A stretch of DNA of 64,000 bases from UBA4738 sp002413305. GTDB taxonomy: Bacteria; Actinomycetota; UBA4738. Under the pieces are notes generated by a model. It did not search any database and was not told the origin of the DNA. It was given only the letters and a program-made list of their open reading frames with translations. Position 1 is the first letter of the stretch. Each line of letters starts with the position of its first letter. The stretch covers positions 1-64,000 of the forward strand of contig DAIUAM010000010.1 in the NCBI GenBank assembly GCA_036847185.1. Reading direction: 5' to 3'. Position numbers and translations under genes: made by a program. Shown in pieces: positions 6,770 to 14,990 of this stretch.

Positions 6770-9730
6770 ATGGCGCTCCCACGTTCGAACCTCGGACCGC
6801 CGGATTCGGCACGGTTCGATCCCTCGCTGGTGCCCGACCTGGCCGACGAGCTGCGGCGGACCCTGGAGGGCGAGGTGCGGTTCGACCGGGGTTCGCGGGC
6901 GGTCTACTCGAGCGACGCATCCAACTACCGGCAGGTGCCGATCGGGGTGGTGGTGCCACGTTCGACCGACGACGTGATCGCCACGGTGACGGCCTGTCGC
7001 GAGCGCGCCGTCCCCGTCCTCAGCCGAGGCGGGGGGACGAGCCTGGCCGGGCAGACGTGCAACGTCGCGGTGGTCATGGACTTCTCGAAGTACCTGAACC
7101 GCGTGGTGTGGGTGGACGCCGAACACCGGCTGGCTCGGGTCCAGCCCGGGGTGGTGCTGGACACGCTTCGCGCCGCGGCCGCCGCCGACGGTCTGACGTT
7201 CGGCCCCGACCCGGCCACCCACGACCGCTGCACGCTCGGCGGGATGCTCGGCAACGACTCGTGCGGGGTACATTCGGTCCTCACCGAGTTCTACGGGGAC
7301 GGGCCGAGGACGGCGAACAACGTCGAAGAGCTCGACGTGCTCACCTACGACGGCCTGCGCGCCACGGTGGGCAGGACCCCGGATCACCAGCTGGACGCGA
7401 TCGTGGCGGAGGGCGGGCGCCGCGGCGAGATCTACGCCGGCCTTCGGGCGCTCCGCGACCGCTACGGGGATGCCGTGAGGACCGGGTACCCACAGCTCCC
7501 GCGGAGGGTGAGCGGCTACAACCTCGACGCGTTGTTGGCGGAGAAGGGCTTCGACGTGGCCGAGGCGTTGGTGGGGACCGAGGGCACGTGCGTGACGATC
7601 CTCGGCGCCACCCTGAAGCTGGTCGACCTGCCGCCAGCGCGGTCGGTGCTGTTGCTGGGCTTCCAGGACGTGTTCGCCGCCGCCGACGCGGTGCCCGCCA
7701 TCCGCGAGCTGAAGCCGATCGGGCTGGAGGGCTTCGACGATGTGCTGATGGACAACAACCGCCGGCTGGGCATCCACGCCCTGGCCCTCGGCGCGCTCCC
7801 GCCCGGCCGGGGTTGGTTGATCGTCGAGTTCGGCGGTGTGTCGGCCAAGGAGTCCAACGCGAAGGCGCGGAAGCTGGCGAAGCAGGCGGCGCGGTTCGCC
7901 GGCTTCACCGAGGCCCGGCTGCTCGACGATCCAGCGATGGCGAAGGCGGTCTGGGGGGCCCGAGAGTCGGGCCTGGGCGCGAGCGCCTTCGTCCCCGGCA
8001 AGCCGGATCACTGGACGGGCTGGGAGGACTCGGCCGTGCCGCCCGATGGCCTGGGCGCGTACCTCCGCGAGCTGCGGGTGCTGTTCGACCGGTACGGCTA
8101 CACCGCACCGCTGTACGGTCACTTCGGGCAGGGGTGCGTCCACTGCCGGGTGTCGTTCGACCTCACCTCGCGCGGCGGGCTGGACGCGTGGCGAGCGTTC
8201 CTGGTCGAAGCCGCCGAGCTGGTCGTGAGCCATGGGGGTTCGCTGTCCGGCGAGCACGGCGATGGGCAGTCGCACGCCCAGCTCCTGCCGATCATGTTCG
8301 GCGACGAGCTTGTCGAGGCCATGCGCGGGTTCAAGGCCATCTGGGACCCGGACGGGAAGATGAACCCGGGGAAGGTGGTCGACCCGTATCCGCTCGACTC
8401 GAACATGAAGCTCGGGCCCGACTACCGCCCCCCGATGGTCGAGACGCATTTCGACTACCGGCGGGAGGGCGGGAGCTTCGCCGACGCCACCGTGCGGTGC
8501 ATCGGGCTCGGGAAGTGCCGGGTGACGGAGGGCCAGCTAATGTGTCCGAGCTACGCGGCCACCCGGGACGAGGAGCACTCGACGCGCGGCCGGGCTCGGC
8601 TCCTGTTCGAGATGGCCCGGGGCGGCGGCGAGGCCGGCATCGAGATGTGGCGCAGCGAGGAAGTCAAACGTGCGCTGGATCTGTGCCTGTCCTGCAAGGG
8701 CTGCAAGACCGACTGCCCGACCGGGGTCGACATGGCCACGTACAAGGCCGAGTTCCTTGCCCACCACTACGAAGGCCGCGCCCGACCCCGCCAGGCCTAC
8801 GCGATGGGTCTGATCCCGGTGTGGGCGCGGCTGGCCTCACGGATGCCCTCGGCCGCGAACCTGCTGACCCACGGCCCGGGCGTGTCGGCCCTGGTGAAGC
8901 GGGCCGGCGGCATCGCGCCCGTCCGCGACATCCCCCGGTTCGCGCCACGCACCTTCAAGGAGGAGTTCTTCGCCCGCCCGCCGCGGAACCAGGGTCGCCC
9001 ACGGGTGCTGCTGTGGCCGGACACGTTCGTGAACGCGTTCGAGCCGGCCATCGGTCGGGCCACGGTGCAGGTCCTGGAGGCGGCGGGCTTCCGGGTCATG
9101 GTCCCCAAGCCGTGGCTGTGCTGCGGCCGGCCCCTGTACGACCACGGGATGCTCGGGACGGCGAAGCGCTGGCTGCGCCGAACCCTCCGCGAGCTGCGCC
9201 CGCAGATCCGTGCCGGGACGCCCGTGGTCGGGATGGAGCCCTCGTGCGTGGCCGTGTTCCGGGACGAGCTGCCCGCGCTGTTCCCGAAGGACCAGGACGC
9301 CCGCCGCCTGTCGGAGCAGACGTTCGTCCTGTCCGAGTTCCTGGCCCGTGAGGAGTGGTCGCCGCCCCGGACCTTCGACGGCCGCCCGGCGCTGGTCCAG
9401 GCCCACTGCCACCATCGGGCGGTGATGAAGCTCGACGCCGAAGAGGCCACGCTGGACGCGCTGGGCCTGGACTGGCGGATGCCCGAGCCCGGCTGCTGCG
9501 GGATGGCCGGGAGCTTCGGCTTCGAGGACGGGCGGAAGTTCGACGTGTCCATGGCCATCGGCGAGCGGGCCCTCATGCCGGCCGTCCGGGGCGCCGCTCC
9601 GGACACGCTCGTGGTCGCCGACGGGTTCAGCTGCCGCCAGCAGGTCGAACAGGCCACCGGCCACCGGCCGCTCCACCTCGCCCAGCTCATCCGGCTGGCC
9701 CTGGACGGGGCCGGACGACCTGTTCGGTGA
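6770..9730 (+). CDS. YdiJ-type FAD/Fe-S D-2-hydroxyacid dehydrogenase
   Basis: 986 residues, matching E. coli YdiJ (about 1018 aa), a D-2-hydroxyglutarate-type dehydrogenase. Order of domains: PCMH-type FAD domain (about 60-280, with PVLSRGGGTSLAGQ), FAD-oxidase C domain (about 300-560, GEHGDGQ and GKMNPGKVVDP), an Fe-S region from about 577 with CIGLGKCR and LCLSCKGCKTDCP, then two CCG domains (LCCGRPLYDHG, GCCGMAGSFGF). Electrons probably pass from the 2-hydroxyacid through FAD and Fe-S centres to an acceptor. The ATG at 6770 is used since the frame upstream is antisense to GH15. An adenine deaminase follows 26 bp downstream. Confidence 0.88.
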   Translation: MALPRSNLGPPDSARFDPSLVPDLADELRRTLEGEVRFDRGSRAVYSSDASNYRQVPIGVVVPRSTDDVIATVTACRERAVPVLSRGGGTSLAGQTCNVAVVMDFSKYLNRVVWVDAEHRLARVQPGVVLDTLRAAAAADGLTFGPDPATHDRCTLGGMLGNDSCGVHSVLTEFYGDGPRTANNVEELDVLTYDGLRATVGRTPDHQLDAIVAEGGRRGEIYAGLRALRDRYGDAVRTGYPQLPRRVSGYNLDALLAEKGFDVAEALVGTEGTCVTILGATLKLVDLPPARSVLLLGFQDVFAAADAVPAIRELKPIGLEGFDDVLMDNNRRLGIHALALGALPPGRGWLIVEFGGVSAKESNAKARKLAKQAARFAGFTEARLLDDPAMAKAVWGARESGLGASAFVPGKPDHWTGWEDSAVPPDGLGAYLRELRVLFDRYGYTAPLYGHFGQGCVHCRVSFDLTSRGGLDAWRAFLVEAAELVVSHGGSLSGEHGDGQSHAQLLPIMFGDELVEAMRGFKAIWDPDGKMNPGKVVDPYPLDSNMKLGPDYRPPMVETHFDYRREGGSFADATVRCIGLGKCRVTEGQLMCPSYAATRDEEHSTRGRARLLFEMARGGGEAGIEMWRSEEVKRALDLCLSCKGCKTDCPTGVDMATYKAEFLAHHYEGRARPRQAYAMGLIPVWARLASRMPSAANLLTHGPGVSALVKRAGGIAPVRDIPRFAPRTFKEEFFARPPRNQGRPRVLLWPDTFVNAFEPAIGRATVQVLEAAGFRVMVPKPWLCCGRPLYDHGMLGTAKRWLRRTLRELRPQIRAGTPVVGMEPSCVAVFRDELPALFPKDQDARRLSEQTFVLSEFLAREEWSPPRTFDGRPALVQAHCHHRAVMKLDAEEATLDALGLDWRMPEPGCCGMAGSFGFEDGRKFDVSMAIGERALMPAVRGAAPDTLVVADGFSCRQQVEQATGHRPLHLAQLIRLALDGAGRPVR

Positions 9731-9756
9731 GGGGGCCTTCGCCTACTATCGGGGCG

Positions 9757-11499
9757 ATGGACCGGGGGCGGGACTTCGAGGGCGAGCTGCGGCACCGGCT
9801 GGCGGTGGCGAGGGGCGACGAACGGGCCGACCTGGCCCTGCGTGGCGGACGCGTTCTCAGTGTGTTCACCGGTGAGCTGCTGGAGGCAGACGTGGCCGTG
9901 GCCGGCAGCCACGTGGCCGGGGTCGGGCCCGGCTACCGCGGCCACCAGGAATTCGACGCCACCGGCCTGATCCTGCTTCCCGGCTTCATCGACGCCCACA
10001 TGCACGTCGAATCCACCAAGCTGCTGGTGGACGAATTCGCCCGGGCCGCCCTGCCGTCCGGGACCACCACCGTGGTCATCGACCCCCACGAGATCGCCAA
10101 CGTGTTCGGCCTGCGCGGCGTGTCCGCCCTGCTCCGGACCGTGGCCGGGATCCCGCTGGACGTGTTCGTGATGGTCTCGTCGTGCGTCCCGGCCAGCCCC
10201 TTCGAGTCGAACGGGGCCACCGTGGACGCCGAGGACATCGCCCGCTTCCTGCGGGAAGAGCCGTGGGCGCTGGGCGTCGCCGAGATGATGGACTTCCCGG
10301 GCGTGGCGAACGGCTCGCCGGAGGCCCTGGCGAAGATCGCCGCAGCGCGGGCGGCCGGGGACCGTCACATCGACGGCCACGCGCCCGGCCTGACCGGGCG
10401 GGCCCTGAACGCGTACCTGGCGGCGGGTGTGGCCAGCGACCACGAGTGCACGACGTACGCCGAAGCGCTGGAGAAGCGCCGCCTGGGGATGTGGATCATG
10501 ATCCGGGAGGGCTCGGCAGCGAAGAACCTGGAGGCCTTGCTGCCGCTGGTGCTGGACCACGGGCCCGAGAACTCCGTCCTGTGCACCGACGACCGGGAGC
10601 CCGACGACCTGCTCACCGACGGGCACATCAACGCCGTGGTTCGCAAGGCCGTCGCCATGGGCTGCGCTCCCGCCGACGCCGTGAAGATGGGCACGCTGAA
10701 CGCGGCCCGCTACCACCGCCTGCACCGCTACGGCGCGGTCGCCCCGGGCTACCTGGCGGACATCGTGGCCGTCCCGGACCTGGTCGGCTTCCGGCCGGTC
10801 CGGGTGTGGAAGCGGGGGCGCCTGGTGGCCGCCGATGGCCAGGCGATCGGCGTGCCGAAGGCCGAAGCCCCGGCCTGGATGCGGGGCAGCGTGCACGTGA
10901 GCCCCGTCACCGCGGATGCGTTCGCGATCCGGGCCAACGGTCCCCTGCGGGTGATCGGGGTCCAAGCTGGCCAGCTGGTGACGAAGGCGCTCACCGCCCA
11001 GCCGCGCAACCAGGACGGGGCGGCGCTGGCCGACCCGTCGAAGGACCTGGCCAAGATCGCGGTCCTGGAACGCCATAAGAGCACCGGCCGGATCGGGCTG
11101 GGCTTCGTCACCGGGTTCGGCCTGCAACGGGGCGCGCTCGCTTCGACCCAGGCCCACGACGCGCACAATGTGGTCGTGGTCGGGGTGGACGATGGGGACA
11201 TGGCCGCCGCCGTCAACCGCCTGATCGAGCTGGGCGGGGGGCAGGCCGCCGTCCACGAAGGGCGGGTGCTGGCCGAGGTCCCCTGCCCCATCGGCGGCTT
11301 GCTGTCCGACCGGACCTACGAGACGGTCGCCTCCGAGGTCACCGCGATGGCTCGGGTCGCCAGGGACCTCGGGACCACCCTCCCCTCGCCGTTCATGGCC
11401 ATGTCGTTCCTGGCCCTCTCGGTGATCCCCGAGCTCAAGATCACCGACCGCGGCCTGGTGGACACGGTGAAGTTCGAACTGGTCCCGCTGGAGCTGTAG
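9757..11499 (+). CDS. ade: Adenine deaminase
   Basis: 580 residues, as expected for Ade (about 580-590). Converts adenine to hypoxanthine in purine salvage. The amidohydrolase metal site DAHMHVEST is near residue 80, further His/Asp positions occur in IDPHEIANVFG, DGHAPGL, ASDHECT and CTDDREPDDL, and the C-terminal adenine-deaminase domain ends with PSPFMAMSFLALSVIPELKITD. The ATG at 9757 is close behind the dehydrogenase stop, suggesting co-transcription, although no metabolic link between the two is known to me. Confidence 0.92.
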   Translation: MDRGRDFEGELRHRLAVARGDERADLALRGGRVLSVFTGELLEADVAVAGSHVAGVGPGYRGHQEFDATGLILLPGFIDAHMHVESTKLLVDEFARAALPSGTTTVVIDPHEIANVFGLRGVSALLRTVAGIPLDVFVMVSSCVPASPFESNGATVDAEDIARFLREEPWALGVAEMMDFPGVANGSPEALAKIAAARAAGDRHIDGHAPGLTGRALNAYLAAGVASDHECTTYAEALEKRRLGMWIMIREGSAAKNLEALLPLVLDHGPENSVLCTDDREPDDLLTDGHINAVVRKAVAMGCAPADAVKMGTLNAARYHRLHRYGAVAPGYLADIVAVPDLVGFRPVRVWKRGRLVAADGQAIGVPKAEAPAWMRGSVHVSPVTADAFAIRANGPLRVIGVQAGQLVTKALTAQPRNQDGAALADPSKDLAKIAVLERHKSTGRIGLGFVTGFGLQRGALASTQAHDAHNVVVVGVDDGDMAAAVNRLIELGGGQAAVHEGRVLAEVPCPIGGLLSDRTYETVASEVTAMARVARDLGTTLPSPFMAMSFLALSVIPELKITDRGLVDTVKFELVPLEL

Positions 11500-11506
11500 C
11501 CGCCGG

Positions 11507-12637
11507 TCAGTCGGGCGGCATCAGGGAGTGGGTCAGCGCCTTCGACCTGGCCTTGGCCCGCAGGATCGGCGGCACGTAGTCGATCAGGCCGCGATCCGAG
11601 GACCACGGGGCCATCGGGGCCATGGTCAGCCCGGCCAGCGCGATGAGGACCGTGTCGTAGTTCACCCGCCACCCCGCGAAGTCGACCCAGGCCTGATCGC
11701 GGTCCGGCTTGAGGGGCGTACCCGCCGCGGCCAGCCGGTCCAGCGCCTGGTCGAACTCGCTCCGGGCGACCATGATCGGCGACTCGGGGAACGTCGGGTC
11801 GGGGTGGTAGTGGATGCGGAAGAAGTCGGCGATCCGTCGAAGGGCCAGATACCCCGCCCGGATGCAGATCTCCGCCTGGACGTCCCGAGGGATGTCCACG
11901 CTCGACACCGCGATCGCCGCGCCATCCAGCACCGCGCCGGCCGCCGTCACCCACGAGTGGTCCGGCTGCGGCGAACGGAAGAACGTCAGCGCCGGGAAGG
12001 ATGTGTGGGTCTCTTCGATCTCCACGAACCAGTCCTCCCACCGCGTCCAGATCCCGGTCAGCTGGTCCAGCCGCTCGAGAAGGGTGAACCGCTCGATCAT
12101 CGCCACGCCCGACGGGGGCGAGCCGGCCCGCACCTCCAGGGCGGTGACCGCGGCCTCCCGGCGGGAGAACGAGCCGTACAGACTCGGGAGGTAGGTGATC
12201 AGTAGGGCCAGGAGGCCGAGCCCGAGCGATGCCTCGCTGAACACCGCGGCGATGGAGGGGAGATCCTTCGTCGTGGCGAACCCCAGGGTGAAGATCGCCG
12301 AGCCGGAGATCGTGAACACGTCCCGGGAGCTCAGGGCGCCGTGTCCGAGCGTCCAGTAGATACCCATGTAGCAGACGAATACCAAGCTCACCCACGTCAC
12401 CAGCAGGGCGAACAGCGCCACGGGTCCGTACAGCGCCATGATCCGGTCACGGCGCTCGAAGGAGGCCCGCGGCCCGGCCCACAACCGGAAGAACCGACGG
12501 GTCATGATGAACACCACTCGGGCCAGCCGGGACGGCACGCCGCGCGGCAGCACCACGGTCCGCAGTGCGGCGCCCAGCGTCAGGATCACCCCGGCCACGG
12601 CGGCTGCGAACACCAGGACGCGAACGAAGACCACCAA
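11507..12637 (-). CDS. Membrane protein with K+-channel-like pore loop
   Basis: 376 residues of unknown function. Hydrophobic segments lie at about 4-30, 68-95 and 130-150. Between the last two is a pore-loop-like stretch, FTISGSAIFTLGFAT, that resembles the helix and filter of two-TM potassium channels, but the filter would read TLGFA and not TVGYG. The C-terminal 220 residues are soluble and rich in helices, without a recognisable RCK domain. The start is a TTG (or the adjacent GTG) behind AGGAGGGG. An ion-channel role is an inference from the TM-loop-TM layout. Confidence 0.6.
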   Translation of the reverse strand: MVVFVRVLVFAAAVAGVILTLGAALRTVVLPRGVPSRLARVVFIMTRRFFRLWAGPRASFERRDRIMALYGPVALFALLVTWVSLVFVCYMGIYWTLGHGALSSRDVFTISGSAIFTLGFATTKDLPSIAAVFSEASLGLGLLALLITYLPSLYGSFSRREAAVTALEVRAGSPPSGVAMIERFTLLERLDQLTGIWTRWEDWFVEIEETHTSFPALTFFRSPQPDHSWVTAAGAVLDGAAIAVSSVDIPRDVQAEICIRAGYLALRRIADFFRIHYHPDPTFPESPIMVARSEFDQALDRLAAAGTPLKPDRDQAWVDFAGWRVNYDTVLIALAGLTMAPMAPWSSDRGLIDYVPPILRAKARSKALTHSLMPPD

Positions 12638-12655
12638 CCGGACCGCCCCTCCTCT

Positions 12656-13609
12656 TCAGACCTCTCTCAAGAAACCGAGAAGGGCGTCGTTCACTTCCCG
12701 GGGACGCTCCTGCTGGATCCAGTGCCCGGCGCCTTCGATCAGCAGGGAGCGCCGGAGGTCGCCGAGCCAGCCGTCCATGATCGCGGGCGGCGTTAGCTTC
12801 AGGATGCTGTCGCGGGTTCCGGCGACGAACAGGGCCGGCACCTCGACCTTCGCCTGGGCGACGTGTTCGGTCAGCTCCCAGTTCCGGTCCATGTTCCGGT
12901 ACCAGTTGAGCGGGCCGCGGAAGCCGCTCCGGGCGAACGCTTCGACGGCGATGTCGAGGTCCTGTTCGGTGAGCCAGCCGGGCAACTTCTCCGGCGGGTC
13001 GGGGAAGATGTCGAGCCAGCCGGTGCCGTCGACCGGCATCCGCTTGATCGAACCGGGCGGCGCGTCGCCCGAGACCCCCCACAGCACTCGGCGGAGCGTG
13101 GCGCGCGGGTCCCGGCCCAGCTCCTCCTCGGGCCGGCCGACCCGCTGGAAGTAGAGGATGTACAGGAAGCGGTCGCCGGAGACGGCCTGCAGGAGCTGGA
13201 GCGGCGGCATCGGCGCCCGCGGGACGAAGGGCACGCTGAGGCCGGCCACCGCGCGGACCCGCTCGGGCGCCAGGACGGCCAGGTTCCACACGACGATCGC
13301 GCCCCAGTCGTGCCCGACGAACACCGCACGCTCCTCTCCCAGCTCGTCCAGCAGGGCGGTGAGGTCACCGGTCAGGTGGAGGATGTCGTAGTCCCCGACG
13401 TCGGGCGGCGCGTCGCTCCCGCCGTATCCGCGCTGGTCAAGGGCGACCGCGTGATAGCCGGCGTCGGCCAGCACGGGCAGCTGGTGGCGCCAGGAGTACC
13501 AGCCCTCCGGGAAGCCGTGGCACAGCACCACCAGCGGTCCCACGCCTTGTTCGACCAGGTGCAGGTCGATGCCGTTGGCATGGACGGTGCGGTGGGAGGG
13601 GTCGCTCAT
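12656..13609 (-). CDS. Alpha/beta hydrolase, epoxide-hydrolase-like
   Basis: 317 residues. Epoxide-hydrolase hallmarks: HGFPEGWYSWRHQ with the oxyanion HGFP, nucleophile Asp in GHDWGA near residue 105, a lid region with Tyr residues (LYILYFQ and NWYRNMDRNW), and the catalytic His in GAGHWIQQERP near the end. The enzyme should attack epoxides or haloalkane-like substrates through an Asp ester. It ends 18 bp before the TTG start of the channel-like gene on the same strand, so the two may be co-transcribed. Confidence 0.87.
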   Translation of the reverse strand: MSDPSHRTVHANGIDLHLVEQGVGPLVVLCHGFPEGWYSWRHQLPVLADAGYHAVALDQRGYGGSDAPPDVGDYDILHLTGDLTALLDELGEERAVFVGHDWGAIVVWNLAVLAPERVRAVAGLSVPFVPRAPMPPLQLLQAVSGDRFLYILYFQRVGRPEEELGRDPRATLRRVLWGVSGDAPPGSIKRMPVDGTGWLDIFPDPPEKLPGWLTEQDLDIAVEAFARSGFRGPLNWYRNMDRNWELTEHVAQAKVEVPALFVAGTRDSILKLTPPAIMDGWLGDLRRSLLIEGAGHWIQQERPREVNDALLGFLREV

Positions 13610-13642
13610 GCGTGCATCGTGGCACGAAACGGGCGAGGCGGG

Positions 13643-13813
13643 TCAGCCTCCGTGCTCGTGGATCGGCGGGGTGCGTTCGCCGAGCTCGAGGCTCAGGCAC
13701 TCGTTGCACACAGCCTTCGCGCACTCCTCCTCGTCGCAGAAGGCGCAGCAGTCAAGCTAGCGCCCGCAACCCTCGCAAAGAAGGACGGGCGGCGAAGACG
13801 ATGGCTCAGTCAT
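13643..13813 (-). pseudogene. Small Cys-rich protein interrupted by an in-frame TAG
   Basis: Reading from the ATG at 13813, which overlaps the rhodanese stop (ATGACTGA), gives a 56-residue frame with one amber codon at 13757-13759 (codon 19). Before it is LCEGCGR, after it LDCCAFCDEEEC and AVCNECLSLELGE, ending in HEHGG. The CxxC..CCxxC..C..CxxC pattern runs on across the stop, so it looks like one zinc-binding protein broken by a point mutation, sequencing error or read-through. No start codon lies just after the TAG. TAG is an ordinary stop elsewhere in the window. Confidence 0.55.
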
Positions 13814-14519
13814 GATGGTGCTCCTGATGTTCGCGCTCCGCGGCCCGAACGGCGTCTTCACGGAGCAGCAACCCAACCAGTCGGCCGTCGGAGGTGGTGA
13901 CCGGGGCGTTCGGGAGGTCATGGTCGAGCATGTATTCGGCCATCTCCTGCGCCGACACGTGGGGCCGGAACGTGCTCGGTCCCGGGCGCATGACCTCGTC
14001 GATCCGCCGCCCCGGGCGGGCGGCGTCCAGCTCCTTCGACCGCAGCAGGCCGAACACAACGCGTTCGGAGTTCACCACGACGCACACGTCCCAACCCGAG
14101 GCGCGAACGCGGTCACGGACCGCAGCGGCGTCCTCGTCCGCCGAGCAGGTGGGCACGTCGGCGCGGGCCAGCGAGCCGACCCGGGTGCGTTCGGCGTTCG
14201 TCCCTTCGGTGGGCAGGCCCGCCGCCAGCCAGTCCAGCTTGCCCGCCTCGTAGTCGTAGACCCGTGTGAACCCCAGGCTCTCGAGCCGCCACGCGGCCCG
14301 CGGACTGATGTCTCAGGCACCGTCCCAGCAGTACACGATCACCGGCCGGGCGGGGTCGAGCGAGTCGCGCGCTTCGGTCTCCAAGCGGCGGAGCGGAAGG
14401 TGGATCGCGCCGGGCAGGTGGTCCTCGTCGTATTCGGCCTTCGGCAGGACCTCGACCAGCTGTGCCCCCTCCTCGCCGAGCATGCGCTGCAGCTCCCGGC
14501 GGTCGATGGCGATCGGCAT
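13806..14519 (-). CDS. Rhodanese-CBS selenoprotein (in-frame TGA at codon 69)
   Basis: 237 residues if the TGA at 14313-14315 is read as selenocysteine. Residues 1-105 form a rhodanese domain (DEDHLPGAIHLPL, then VIVYCWDGA-U-DISPRAAWRLESLGF and VYDYEAGKLDWLAAGLP); residues 115-235 form a CBS pair ending in a His-rich tail. The usual rhodanese Cys is C64; U69 sits where relatives, as I recall them, have a second Cys, giving C-x4-U. Read as two ORFs, neither half is complete. A bSECIS-like hairpin follows. It starts 3 bp after the peroxiredoxin stop, behind GAAGGAGGG. Confidence 0.8.
14283..14299 (-). promoter_or_regulatory. bSECIS-like hairpin of the rhodanese gene
   Basis: Starting 13 nt after the TGA, GGGCCGC and GCGGCTC pair over 7 bp with one G-U pair, closing a GTG loop. 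The loop G is 21 nt from the TGA, inside the usual window of bacterial SECIS elements (roughly 16-37 nt) read by SelB. Confidence 0.6.
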
Positions 14520-14522
14520 CCC

Positions 14523-14990
14523 TCAGCCCTCCTTCATGAACGCCCGCAGGTCGTCGAGCACCTCGCCCGGATGCGCGTCGATGTCGGTCACCCGGTACAC
14601 CTTTCGGATCACGCCCTCGGGGTCGATCAGGAACGTCCGCCGCTTGGCGAACTCCGGCGCAGGCTCGTCCCGGTGGCGCTTCGTTTCGTAGCGGGTCCCC
14701 ACCTCGCGGTCGACGTCGGACAGGAGTACGCCGGGATACTCGAACACCCGGGCGAACTCGGCGTTGTCCTTCCGGGTGTCGAACGAAGCCCCGATCAGCG
14801 GGACGCCGAGGGCTTCGAACTCGGGGGCTCGGTCACGGAACCCCTGGATCTCCTTCGTTCAACCCGAGGTGAACGCCTTCGGGAACCACCAGAAGACGAA
14901 CCACGATCCCCGGAGGTCCTGGAGCGACACGAGCCGGTTGTTCTGGTCCGGCAGCGTGAAGTCCGGGGCCTTCGTCCCTTCATCGAGCAC
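14523..14990 (-). CDS. Peroxiredoxin (BCP/PrxQ-type) selenoprotein, U44
   Basis: 155 residues if the TGA at 14859-14861 encodes selenocysteine. The sequence is a normal AhpC/TSA peroxiredoxin: GTKAPDFTLPDQ at the start, FWWFPKAFTSG-U-TKEIQGFRD around residue 44 where the peroxidatic Cys of BCP proteins lies, then PLIGASFDTR and FLIDPEGVIRKVY. It should reduce peroxides using thiols. The start is a GTG at 14990 behind GGGAGG; the TGA is exactly in frame (codon 44). It overlaps the upstream acetyltransferase by 11 bp and is followed by the rhodanese gene. bSECIS-like hairpin present at 14824-14844. Confidence 0.85.
14824..14844 (-). promoter_or_regulatory. bSECIS-like hairpin of the peroxiredoxin gene
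   Basis: Starting 14 nt after the TGA, GGGGTTC pairs with GAGCCCC (7 bp, one G-U pair) around the loop CGTGACC. The loop G is about 22 nt from the TGA. Position, stem length and loop G match the hairpin after the rhodanese TGA. Confidence 0.6.

Noticed and set aside
13757..13759. Pyrrolysine at the TAG
   Set aside because: TAG is the normal stop of several genes here, for example at 462-464, 4882-4884 and 31999-32001, and nothing in the window suggests pyl genes.
13806..14156. The CBS part as an independent gene
   Set aside because: No ribosome site precedes the internal ATG, and the rhodanese domain continues past the TGA into this frame without a gap.
14307..14317. GATGTCTCAGG looks like the mobile-end core (GTGTCTCAG)
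   Set aside because: It lies inside the rhodanese frame and includes the TGA codon; no partner or duplication is present, so it is chance.
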